DNA from: CAIMUS01 sp963708455
Lineage (GTDB): Bacteria; Pseudomonadota; Gammaproteobacteria; Competibacterales; Competibacteraceae
Direction: 5' to 3'
Length of the DNA: 64,000 nt
Assembly (NCBI GenBank): GCA_963708455.1
Contig: CAVPSQ010000004.1
Span: 806,001-870,000, forward strand
Positions within the stretch are counted from its first letter, which is position 1. Each line of letters begins with the position of its first letter. Made by a program: the position numbers and the translations under genes. The notes below the pieces were generated by a model, which saw only the letters and a program-made list of their open reading frames with translations, ran no database searches and was not told where the DNA came from. This document shows positions 26,225-32,904 of this stretch, piece after piece.

Positions 26225-26307
26225 ATGATGCAACTGGTTTATCAATTTGAGTGGGATACGGCTAAAGCACGCAGAAACCAGACCAAGCATGGTGTCAGCT
26301 TCAAGCT
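26225..26307 (+). pseudogene. BrnT-type toxin, only the N-terminus left
   Basis: MMQLVYQFEWDTAKARRNQT and KHGVSF is the unmistakable start of a BrnT toxin (FEWDxxKxxxNxxKHGVSF). The reading ends two codons later where the MITE begins at 26308. The rest of the toxin (about 60 residues) is not found on the far side of the MITE, so sequence was lost. The antitoxin-like gene on the far side is intact. Confidence 0.82.
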
Positions 26308-26605
26308 AGGCTGTTGAATCTGGCTAATTTTAATCAGCATTTGTTCATGCATAAATCATGTTATAGTCTCGCTAATGGTTATCCAGACATTCGTTGCCGT
26401 TGGCACCCTGGGAGCGCCGCACCCCAGTGCGGCTTTTAAATGCCGCACTGGGGTGCGGCGCTCCCAGGGATATCACTGCATAGGTCCGGTTCTCAATTAG
26501 CCGAACTATAATCTAGGGTGCGTCCTACGCACCAAAGCCTGCTTGATCAGTGCAGCAAAGTTGTATGAAGAAAATCCAGAGGAATTGGTACAAATTCAAC
26601 AGCCT
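26308..26605. mobile_element. MITE-like element, copy 2 (inverted relative to copy 1)
   Basis: 298 bp, the same terminal repeats and the same internal 28-bp palindrome as the copy at 24939-25236, in opposite orientation, with only a few base differences. No matching target duplication is seen: the 11 bases to the left are AGCTTCAAGCT and to the right AGTAGCCAGGT. This and the missing BrnT remainder suggest a deletion or an inversion involving the two copies. Confidence 0.9.
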
Positions 26606-26622
26606 AGTAGCCAGGTACAGTG

Positions 26623-26823
26623 ATGAAAGAGAAATACGATTTCAGCAAGGGCACGCGCGGGCGGTTTTACAACCCGGATGCGATTTTCAAGGAGCCGGTC
26701 TATCTGGATGAAGAAATCCAGAATTACCTTACGGTCTGCGCCAATTCCCAAGGCATTGAATTGTCCGAACTCGTCAATCGGCTTCTCAGGAAAGACATCG
26801 AGAGCATCGAGGCCGGACAATAG
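26623..26823 (+). CDS. Antitoxin-like partner of the lost BrnT-type toxin
   Basis: 66 residues: MKEKYDFSKGTRGRFYNPDA, then IFKEPVYLDEEIQNYLTVCA and ELSELVNRLLRKDIESIEAG. The last part is a ribbon-helix-helix-like helix pair typical of CopG/BrnA-type antitoxins that follow BrnT-like toxins. The stop codon TAG is formed together with another copy of the MITE tip (AGGCCGTTGAAT from 26822). The gene is intact, but its toxin is truncated. Confidence 0.7.
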   Translation: MKEKYDFSKGTRGRFYNPDAIFKEPVYLDEEIQNYLTVCANSQGIELSELVNRLLRKDIESIEAGQ

Positions 26824-26837
26824 GCCGTTGAATTTGA

Positions 26838-26932
26838 GCCCGCGTAGGATGGGTAGAGTGTAGCGAAATCCATCATTCCGGGGCTTCGATCACGCGATGG
26901 GTTTCACTTCGTTCTACCCATACTACGGGCTG
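26838..26932. repeat. Dispersed palindromic repeat, copy 2
   Basis: The same unit as at 25958-26062 in the same orientation, differing at several positions; it begins GCCCGCGTAGGATGGGTAGA and ends near ACTACGGGCTGG. It is placed directly behind the MITE-tip-like bases at 26822. Confidence 0.7.
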
Positions 26933-27004
26933 GATCAACACGAGCCAACCTTACTGCGGGGAATAGCAATCAGGTTATTAGCCTGCCCGAAAGCGAGTAC
27001 AATC

Positions 27005-27062
27005 GAGGAATCGGATGCGGGAAAACTGCACGTCCGGGTCTGTGCGCGGGGCAGTGACCGTG
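27005..27062 (+). ncRNA. Possible group II intron domain V/VI fossil
   Basis: The bases TCGGATGCGGGAAAACTGCA, CGTCCGGGTCTG and CGGGGCAGTGACC resemble the domain V hairpin and following segment of bacterial group II introns (GGATGCGGGAAA and GCACGTCCGG arms). The catalytic triad is not conserved and no intron body precedes it. Weak evidence: a decayed 3' end or a chance likeness. Confidence 0.3.
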
Positions 27063-27078
27063 TAATCGCAGTACGATA

Positions 27079-27315
27079 ATGAAAACCCGTTTTTACATTG
27101 ATCCTCAAACAGACGCACCTCATATCTATAATCATCATGTTGGCGAGAATGAAGTCGAGGACGTTTTACGAAATCCTGGTGAAGACCGCCCAGGCCATGA
27201 AGGCTCACGAGTAGCCCTTGGTCAAACCCGAAGCGGTCGCTATATGCGGGTCATCTACGTCCCTGACCCAGAACCCGACAGTGTATTTGTTATCACAGCT
27301 TATGAGTTGCAAGGT
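27079..27315 (+). pseudogene. Toxin-like protein (DUF4258 type), C-terminus cut by a MITE tip
   Basis: Reads MKTRFYIDPQTDAPHIYNHH, then GENEVEDVLRNPGEDRPGHE, SRVALGQTRSGRYMRVIYVP and SVFVITAYELQG. This resembles small RelE/DUF4258-like proteins of toxin-antitoxin type. The expected basic tail after ELxG is replaced by RLLNLSE, which is the translation of the MITE tip AGGCTGTTGAAT starting at 27316. No further part of the element follows, so only an end is left. The fused frame runs on to 27864 but is not meaningful. Confidence 0.68.
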
Positions 27316-27477
27316 AGGCTGTTGAATTTGTCAGAAACAGTTCCAGCACTTTTTAGTACCCTTGCCCTCTTCAGCAAGGTGCTGAAAGTGACCAGGTCCC
27401 TACCCCTGCCAATCCTGACAGCGCCGGGCAACCCGGCGCTGTCGCCTGACCCACAATCCCCCCGCCTACCTTTCCCC

Positions 27478-27549
27478 CTACCCCGCCAAATCCGACCCCC
27501 TCATCAAGAACTCATCCACCGCGCGGGCGCACTGCCGGCCTTCGCGACC
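27478..27549 (-). pseudogene. gltD: gltD 3'-end fragment A
   Basis: The minus strand reads REGRQCARAVDEFLMRGSDL, AG and a stop: the C-terminal tail of the glutamate synthase small subunit (family ending EGRxxARxVDxFLMG). Only about 24 codons are present. Two further gltD pieces, at 28947-28985 and 29030-29470, have the opposite orientation. Confidence 0.6.
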
Positions 27550-27674
27550 GGACGTGCGATCTTCCGCATCCGGCGGTTGAACCCAGCGGCTTCAAGCCGG
27601 GTAGGCAGATGCCGGGAACTGACGTTTGTAGATACAAAAGCCTATAATAATACTAATTTAGCAGGAAGATACCT

Positions 27675-27974
27675 ATGGAATTTTCAGGTTTCGATTGGGA
27701 TAGCGGCAATCTGGAGAAGTGCCGAAAACACGGCGTTCCTACCGAGGTTATCGAAAGTCTATTCGAGCGGGCCGTCGCTATCCTACCAGACGAAGATCAC
27801 TCGCAAACAGAGCAACGCTTTCGGGCCGTTGGAAGGACCGCGGAGGGTCAGGCGGTGTTTGTGATTTTCACGCTGCGTCGATGCGGAGAGGACATCCTGA
27901 TACGCCCAATCAGTGCCCGTTACATGCACAAAAGAGAGGTGACGAGCTATGAAGAAGAAAATCCCGACCTTTAA
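27675..27974 (+). CDS. brnT: BrnT-family toxin
   Basis: 99 residues: MEFSGFDWDSGNLEKCRKHG, with VPTEVIESLFERAVAILPDE, RFRAVGRTAEGQAVFVIFTL and RPISARYMHKREVTSYEEE. BrnT proteins are RelE-fold RNases. The order of the HG motif, the GRT-x-G loop, FTLR and the RPISARxM ending is complete. The gene overlaps brnA by 26 bases, as is usual. The cell must keep the antitoxin to survive if the toxin is active. Confidence 0.85.
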   Translation: MEFSGFDWDSGNLEKCRKHGVPTEVIESLFERAVAILPDEDHSQTEQRFRAVGRTAEGQAVFVIFTLRRCGEDILIRPISARYMHKREVTSYEEENPDL

Positions 27975-28206
27975 GACCGACGAAGAGGCAGAGAACTTTG
28001 TCACGACGGCCAATCTAGCAGACTATGATTTGTCCGGCGCACAACTGGTGCGCTTCGAGCTGAAGCCGAAGGACAAATCAATTAACCTTCGTCTTCCAGA
28101 GGAGTTGCTAGAGGCCGTGCGCAGTACGGCGGAAAAAGAGGGCATCCCCTATCAGCGCTTCATTCGTATGGCGCTCGAGCAGGCTTTGCAGCACTCCAAA
28201 CGCTAG
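27949..28206 (+). CDS. brnA: BrnA-family antitoxin
   Basis: 85 residues: MKKKIPTFKTDEEAENFVTT, then ANLADYDLSGAQLVRFELKP and the ribbon-helix-helix segment SINLRLPEELLEAVRSTAEK with IPYQRFIRMALEQAL at the C-terminus. BrnA binds the toxin through its N-terminal half and DNA through the C-terminal RHH fold. Together with brnT it forms the one complete BrnTA module in this cluster. Confidence 0.85.
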   Translation: MKKKIPTFKTDEEAENFVTTANLADYDLSGAQLVRFELKPKDKSINLRLPEELLEAVRSTAEKEGIPYQRFIRMALEQALQHSKR

Positions 28207-28207
28207 G

Positions 28208-28430
28208 TGCAGCGCGCGAAATAGGGGACAGACCACGTTTTTCATGCCTACGTCCTGATGACTAACCACGTCCACCACCCGGCTGCGTGGTTTACCCGCT
28301 CTGTTCCCTGAAGAGCGTTGGATTTTGCTCCGATGCTCCACAAAGTCCTGGTAGCAAATTCTCAGCCGAACAGCTCACCGTGGAAGCCAAGACGGGCCAG
28401 CCGCAGGGTGTTGGTATCCGGTTTCCGGTA
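28208..28430. repeat. Long repeat, copy 2
   Basis: Second copy of the segment at 23945-24170, also starting at the GGGGACAGACCACGTTTTTC box and running into the 3' end of a YafQ-type gene. The two copies stand 4.26 kb apart in the same orientation and could recombine to delete the region between them. Confidence 0.8.
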
Positions 28431-28627
28431 GATCATCAGCAGATCAGGCTTGATATGGCACTCGCGGTAGCCCTCTCACCGGTCGCTCCAGTCGTGGTCA
28501 CGGTAACGTGGCGCTAAGGGTTGGTCGTTCGCCAGTGCTGCTAAGACGGGTAAGCAGGTCGGCGTCGAGCGTTGTCCGGTGCTGGTCTTTGGTTTCGCGC
28601 TTGTAGTCCCGCTTGAATGCGGATGAT
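28370..28627 (-). pseudogene. YafQ-type toxin, copy 3 (several lesions)
   Basis: Minus strand pieces: AFKRDYKRETKDQHRTTLDA, DLLT, then after a frameshift LAALANDQPLAPRYRDHDWS, then an in-frame stop, then GYRECHIKPDLLMIYRKPDT and NTLRLARLGFHGELFG. The toxin is dead. Its antitoxin gene (28631-28897) is intact. Confidence 0.75.
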
Positions 28628-28630
28628 CGC

Positions 28631-28897
28631 TCAATCGTCCGCACGTAAGTCCGCTATCAGTTCATCAATACTGTTAAAACGCTTACCCTGTCCGGCTTCA
28701 AGCTCAGCTATCGCCTGGCGAGTGGTCATATTGGGGACCTTGACCTCGAACGGCAGGCGCCCCTCGTCCGCTATTCGCAGCATCAGCAGACGAATAGCGT
28801 CCGAAATGGACAAGCCCATCGCAGCCAGCGCATCGGCAGCCCGTTCTTTGGTGGTCGTGTCTATACGGGCGCGAACATAGGTGTCTGTGGCGCTCAT
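28631..28897 (-). CDS. DinJ/RelB-type antitoxin, second locus
   Basis: 88 residues: MSATDTYVRARIDTTTKERA, then ADALAAMGLSISDAIRLLML with RIADEGRLPFEVKVPNMTTR and FNSIDELIADLRADD. RHH fold of the RelB/DinJ family, like the gene at 24371-24637 but clearly diverged. It directly precedes a dead YafQ-type toxin on the minus strand. A retained antitoxin with a lost toxin may still act as an anti-addiction factor against related modules. Confidence 0.83.
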   Translation of the reverse strand: MSATDTYVRARIDTTTKERAADALAAMGLSISDAIRLLMLRIADEGRLPFEVKVPNMTTRQAIAELEAGQGKRFNSIDELIADLRADD

Positions 28898-28946
28898 GGC
28901 GAATCTCCCAAAAACAAAGGTTGTGGGATCAAGTGTAGTCGCGATA

Positions 28947-28985
28947 GTGCGCGCAGGCGGTGGATGAGTTCTTGATGGGCGGGTT
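28947..28985 (+). pseudogene. gltD: gltD 3'-end fragment B
   Basis: Reads AQAVDEFLMGGLVNST in one frame, the same gltD tail as in fragments A and C. Too short to be more than a relic. It lies between a dinJ-type gene and the larger gltD fragment. Confidence 0.5.
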
Positions 28986-29029
28986 GGTGAATTCAACATC
29001 TCATCCAATAATGGCTCACCTGGCCGCAC

Positions 29030-29470
29030 TGGCCGCTGAAGCTCAGGACCTCGACCTCGCACGAAGAGGGCGGGGAGCGCGACTGGGCCATCGGCACCCA
29101 GGCGTTCCTGAGCGATAACGGCTGGGTCACCGGAGTGCAGACCGTGCGGCTGGAGTGGCGGCAGGGGGAGGACGGGCGCTGGAGCAGGCAGGAGATAGCG
29201 GGGAGCGAGGCGGTGCTCCCCGCGGAACGGATGCTGCTGGCGCTGGGCTTCGTCCATCCGGTGCACGCAGTGATACTCACCCAACTGGGGGCGGCGCTGG
29301 ATGCCCAGGGCAATGTCCGCGCCAATACCGACAACTACCAGACCTCGCTCAACCCAGTGTTCAGCGCCGGCGACATGCGGCGGGGGCAATCGCTGGTGGT
29401 GTGGGCCATCCACGAGGGGAGACAGTGCGCCTGGGCAGTGGATGAGTTTTTGATGGGAGGGTCGGAATGT
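29030..29470 (+). pseudogene. gltD: Glutamate synthase small subunit (gltD), C-terminal fragment C
   Basis: One open frame reads HEEGGERDWAIGTQAFLSDN, then GWVTGVQTVRLEWRQ, GSEAVLPAERMLLALGFVHP and NPVFSAGDMRRGQSLVVWAI, ending HEGRQCAWAVDEFLMGGSE. This is the last third of GltD including the FAD-binding GDMRRGQSLVVWA segment. The N-terminal two thirds and the partner gltB are not present. An ATG at 29135 is only an internal methionine. Confidence 0.82.
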
Positions 29471-29832
29471 GGCATTCCCGATACTGTTGCCAGTTACCTG
29501 ATAGGGTATGGTCGCGGTGCTTGGAAGCCAGTGGTCTATTGTTCGCTAAATCATCTACGAAGTCAGCAAATCGGCTGGAACGAACCGCACGTTTTTCCCT
29601 GTTTCTCCAACATCTTCAGTGGATCGGTTCGCAGCGCACGGGGTCATTCGCAGCGCACGGCAGCGCATGAGCGCATGGGTCAATGTGAGTGCCATGGGTC
29701 AGGTCTAGCAATAAAGCAACCCTCTTGAATCCAAGATGGGCTGTTTCAAAAACCGGTTTGGCCAAACTGATTGACCTTAAGTTATCGTTCTTCGATAATT
29801 ATTATTGTTTTCTACATCCATGAGGTGACACT
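29471..29832. other. Gap between the gltD fragment and parD
   Basis: No gene recognised. The segment contains short repeats of GCGCACGG and GCGCATGG near 29633-29680 and a 20-base text GGTCAGGTCTAGCAATAAAG at 29698 that is shared with 22319. The parD promoter should lie near 29770-29820. Confidence 0.35.
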
Positions 29833-30099
29833 ATGCCGACCAGCTACGCTCTCGGCGAGCACTTTGAACGATTCATCAAGGCGCAGCTTGCCAGCGGACG
29901 CTATACCAATGGCAGTGAGGTGGTGCGCGAAGCACTACGGTTGTTGGAAGATCAAGAAAAGTTGCGCGCGATCCGGCTTGACGAGTTACGCACCGCGATC
30001 AAAGCCGGTATCGACAGCGGTCCGGGTCATCCCATCAATGAAGTTTGGGCAGGCCTGAAAGCGAAGTATGAAGCGCAGAGCGAAGACAGTCTGCTCTGA
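29833..30099 (+). CDS. parD: ParD-family antitoxin
   Basis: 88 residues: MPTSYALGEHFERFIKAQLA, SGRYTNGSEVVREALRLLED and QEKLRAIRLDELRTAIKAGI, the ribbon-helix-helix antitoxin family ParD/CopG. The last residues bind ParE. A ribosome site, TGAGGTG, precedes the ATG. The stop overlaps the parE start (TGATG). The partner is frameshifted. Confidence 0.85.
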   Translation: MPTSYALGEHFERFIKAQLASGRYTNGSEVVREALRLLEDQEKLRAIRLDELRTAIKAGIDSGPGHPINEVWAGLKAKYEAQSEDSLL

Positions 30100-30388
30100 T
30101 GCGCGTTATTCTCTCGGTCTTGGCGGAAAGTGACCTGCAAGACATTACCGATTAATTGCGCGTGATAATCCGCGCCGCGCTGTAACCTTCGGTAATGAAT
30201 TGATTGCACGGTGTGGCAAGCTGAAGCAGACTCCGCTGGCCTTCCCTGCTCGCGACGATTTGGCGGAGGGGTTGCGCATGATGTCTTATCGCCGCTACCT
30301 GATTTTCTACACTGTCCCACCCGGCTGAAATTATCATAGAACGCATCTTGCACAGCGCGCGTGATCTTGACAGTCTTTTTTCCGATGC
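30099..30388 (+). pseudogene. parE: ParE-family toxin (two frameshifts)
   Basis: The first frame gives MRVILSVLAESDLQDITD and then a stop; after an indel near 30151 the reading is ARDNPRRAVTFGNELIARCG, KLKQTPLAFPARDDLAEGLR and MMSYRRYLIFYTVPP; a second indel near 30330 leads to EIIIERILHSARDLDSLFSD. That is a full ParE toxin if both sites are repaired. As it stands the toxin is inactive. Confidence 0.78.
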
Positions 30389-30605
30389 CGATTGAAACCG
30401 GCTACTTGTTGCAGACAGTCCAGCACGCTCGGTCCACCCCGCATGGCGAGAGAGTAGATATTGGTATCGATCAGTGCGCGTCTCATGACCACAGATCGGG
30501 GGCGACTTTGCGCTGTTCATCCACTACACCCTGGATGTGTTCGTGTTGCTTCGCGCTCCAGCGACCAAAGAGATCGTCCAGGTCATGGTGCCTGCGGGTG
30601 TGCAT
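30361..30605 (-). pseudogene. VapBC-type remnant (antitoxin tail and PIN N-terminus)
   Basis: From 30605 down on the minus strand: HHDLDDLFGRWSAKQHEHIQ and GVVDEQRKVAPDLWS with stop, the end of an antitoxin, overlapping ATGA with MRRALIDTNIYSLAMRGGPS, the first residues of a PIN toxin (30486 downward). The toxin has lost everything after VLDCLQQVAGFN. Only two module ends are left. Confidence 0.65.
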
Positions 30606-30606
30606 A

Positions 30607-30790
30607 CCATCGGGTGAGCTTCGAGACGACCGCCCGCGTTTTTGCCGACTCGTTTGCGCTGATGGAGCAAGACCGCATCGAGAATGGTGAACGGTGCTGG
30701 CAAACGTTGGGGAGGGTCGAAGGCCATGTGCTGCTGCTGGTCGCGCATACCGTGCGCGATGACCAGGATGGAGGAAATAGAGCGGAAGCT
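30607..30790 (+). pseudogene. BrnT-type toxin fragment
   Basis: Reads HRVSFETTARVFADSFALME, then QDRIENGERCWQTLGRVEGH and VLLLVAHTVRDD: the middle of a BrnT toxin. The start FxWDxxK and the end RIISARxA are missing. It is fused at both ends to unrelated sequence. Confidence 0.7.
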
Positions 30791-30799
30791 CCGGCGGTG

Positions 30800-30929
30800 G
30801 ACACTTGATTTTCGGACGGGCCTTTTCTCCCTTCAAGATGGCCATCTCATCCTTCAAACGCCCGATCTCTTCATCCTGCTGCTGGATCGTTTCCCTCAAT
30901 TTCTCAATGATTCCCAGCAACGCCACCAC
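30800..30929 (-). pseudogene. Transposase N-terminal fragment
   Basis: Minus strand MVALLGIIEKLRETIQQQDE, then EIGRLKDEMAILKGEKARPK, IK: a short coiled-coil with the GxKxRPKIK motif that opens some IS66-like or related transposases. The rest is missing. The name of the family is uncertain. Confidence 0.45.
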
Positions 30930-31353
30930 CCAGGGCGGCTGTTCGTCCGCCGGTACTTATGGAACAGGAGGGAGCTTCTTCATAGGGCTATTTAATACCA
31001 CAGGTTGGGGCCTTTGGGCAGGGGTTACCAGGGATTATTGAGAAATTACCGAAAATGAAACTAGGTACTTGATTTTACAATGTATAAAATCTGCTGAAAT
31101 GCGGTAATCCCAGGGTTGGCAGCAAACTGACAGGTGGTAAGGTGATTAGATGGGCTAAGCAGAGCAATCGCGCTATCTTAGTACATAGTCTTGTTTATCA
31201 ATTACTTATAAATATATCGCAGTACAGGTAATAATTATAACTTGTTGAAATTTATAGGCTATTTAACATAGCGCGATTGCCCGGGCGCTAAGGGCCAGCA
31301 TTCCCGCCTCGGGTTGACGCTGCCATCAATTTGACTCAAGACAGTAAAAAATC
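30930..31353. other. Intergenic region upstream of ubiD
   Basis: AT-rich in the middle, no ORF of note. I see no IS end. The text CAGGGTTGGCAGCAA near 31110 is not repeated in the window as far as I can see. The promoter of ubiD should be between 31200 and 31340. Confidence 0.4.
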
Positions 31354-32820
31354 ATGAAATATAAAGACTTGCGTGATTTTCTCGGGAAGCTGGAGCAAGC
31401 CGGAGAACTGAAGCGGGTGCGTGTGCCGGTGGACCCCCGTCTCGAAATGACGGAAATCTGCGATCGCACCCTGCGGGCAGGCGGTCCGGCGCTGCTGTTC
31501 GAGCGGCCCAGGGGCTACGCCATTCCCGTACTGGGCAATCTGTTCGGCACGCCGCAACGGGTCGCTCTGGGAATGGGCCAGGAGGATGTCGGCGCCTTGC
31601 GGGAAGTGGGCAAGCTGCTGGCTTTCCTCAAGGAACCCGATCCTCCGCAGGGCATGCGCGATGCCTGGGAAAAACTGCCTATTTTCAAAAGAGTACTGGA
31701 TATGGCCCCGAAACGGATCGGCCGGCCTCCCTGTCAGGAGCATATCCTCGAAGGCGCTGCGGTGGATCTGGGTCGGCTGCCGGTGCAGACCTGCTGGCCT
31801 GAAGACGCCGGGCCGCTGATTACCTGGGGGCTGGTGGTGACTAAAGGCCCTTATAAGCAGCGCCACAATCTGGGCATCTATCGCCAGCAGGTGATCGGCC
31901 GCAACAAGGTGATTATGCGCTGGCTGTCGCACCGCGGCGGCGCCTTGGATTGCCGCGACTGGCGGGAGGCGCATCCCGGCCAGGCCTTCCCGCTGGCAGT
32001 GGCGCTGGGCGCTGATCCTGCCACCATTCTGGGAGCGGTGACGCCGGTGCCGGATACGCTGTCCGAATACGCCTTCGCGGGTCTGCTGCGGGGGGGGCGC
32101 ACTGAACTGGCCGCCTGCCTGGGCAGCGACCTGCAAGTGCCGGCCAGCGCCGAATTCGTTCTGGAAGGTCATATTCTTCCCGACGAAACCGCTCCGGAAG
32201 GACCGTTCGGCGATCACACCGGTTACTATAACGAAGTGGAAACTTTTCCGGTTTTCACCGTGGACCGCATCACTCACCGCGATGATCCCATCTACCACAG
32301 CACCTATACGGGGCGCCCGCCGGATGAGCCGGCGATTCTGGGCATGGCCTTGAACGAAGTGTTCGTACCCATTTTGCAAAAACAGTTTCCGGAAATCACC
32401 GACTTCTATCTGCCTCCGGAAGGATGTTCCTACCGCTTGGCGGTGGTCGGCATCAGAAAACAATATCCCGGTCACGCCAAACGGATTATGTTCGGGGTAT
32501 GGTCGTTTCTGCGGCAGTTCATGTACACCAAATTTGTCATCGTGGTGGACGATGATATCAACACCCGCGACTGGAAGGACGTGATCTGGGCCATCACCAC
32601 CCGCATGGATCCGGCCCGCGATACGGTGACGATAGCCAACACGCCGATCGATTATCTGGATTTCGCTTCGCCGGTGGCCGGTCTGGGGTCCAAGCTGGGC
32701 TTCGACGCCACCAACAAATGGCCGGGCGAGACTGCTCGCCAGTGGGGACGTCCGATCCGCATGAGCGACGCGGTCAGGCAACGGATCGACGCCATCTGGG
32801 GGCAACTGGGCATCGACTGA
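31354..32820 (+). CDS. ubiD: 4-hydroxy-3-polyprenylbenzoate decarboxylase
   Basis: UbiD decarboxylates the polyprenylated ring in ubiquinone synthesis, using prenylated FMN supplied by UbiX. The 488 residues start MKYKDLRDFLGKLEQAGELK, the family-typical beginning, and contain NLGIYRQQVIGRNKVIMRWL, AEFVLEGHILPDETAPEGPF with the catalytic Glu region EGPFGDHTGYYN, and DDDINTRDWKDVIWAITTRM. The length is standard. The next gene on the same strand encodes an iron-sulfur flavin reductase 84 bases downstream, an arrangement seen in other gammaproteobacteria; the reductase may not be part of ubiquinone synthesis. Confidence 0.95.
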   Translation: MKYKDLRDFLGKLEQAGELKRVRVPVDPRLEMTEICDRTLRAGGPALLFERPRGYAIPVLGNLFGTPQRVALGMGQEDVGALREVGKLLAFLKEPDPPQGMRDAWEKLPIFKRVLDMAPKRIGRPPCQEHILEGAAVDLGRLPVQTCWPEDAGPLITWGLVVTKGPYKQRHNLGIYRQQVIGRNKVIMRWLSHRGGALDCRDWREAHPGQAFPLAVALGADPATILGAVTPVPDTLSEYAFAGLLRGGRTELAACLGSDLQVPASAEFVLEGHILPDETAPEGPFGDHTGYYNEVETFPVFTVDRITHRDDPIYHSTYTGRPPDEPAILGMALNEVFVPILQKQFPEITDFYLPPEGCSYRLAVVGIRKQYPGHAKRIMFGVWSFLRQFMYTKFVIVVDDDINTRDWKDVIWAITTRMDPARDTVTIANTPIDYLDFASPVAGLGSKLGFDATNKWPGETARQWGRPIRMSDAVRQRIDAIWGQLGID

Positions 32821-32904
32821 AGCGGATTCATCGAGTCAGGGTTTTCCTGGGCGATGGTTTGGTGGACAATTGCTATTCATTCTCAACACCGGTAGCTCAC
32901 ATTC

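Noticed and set aside
27339..27864. Continuation of the frame from 27079 to 27864 as one 261-residue protein
   Set aside because: After ELQG the frame reads the MITE tip and non-coding repeats; the 3' part overlaps brnT in another frame.
29135..29728. A complete 197-residue oxidoreductase starting at ATG 29135
   Set aside because: The ATG is internal to the gltD sequence, which is visible upstream to about 29030; the last 65 codons run into unrelated sequence.
31336..32805. A 489-codon open frame on the minus strand
   Set aside because: Exact antisense of ubiD, which has full family motifs.
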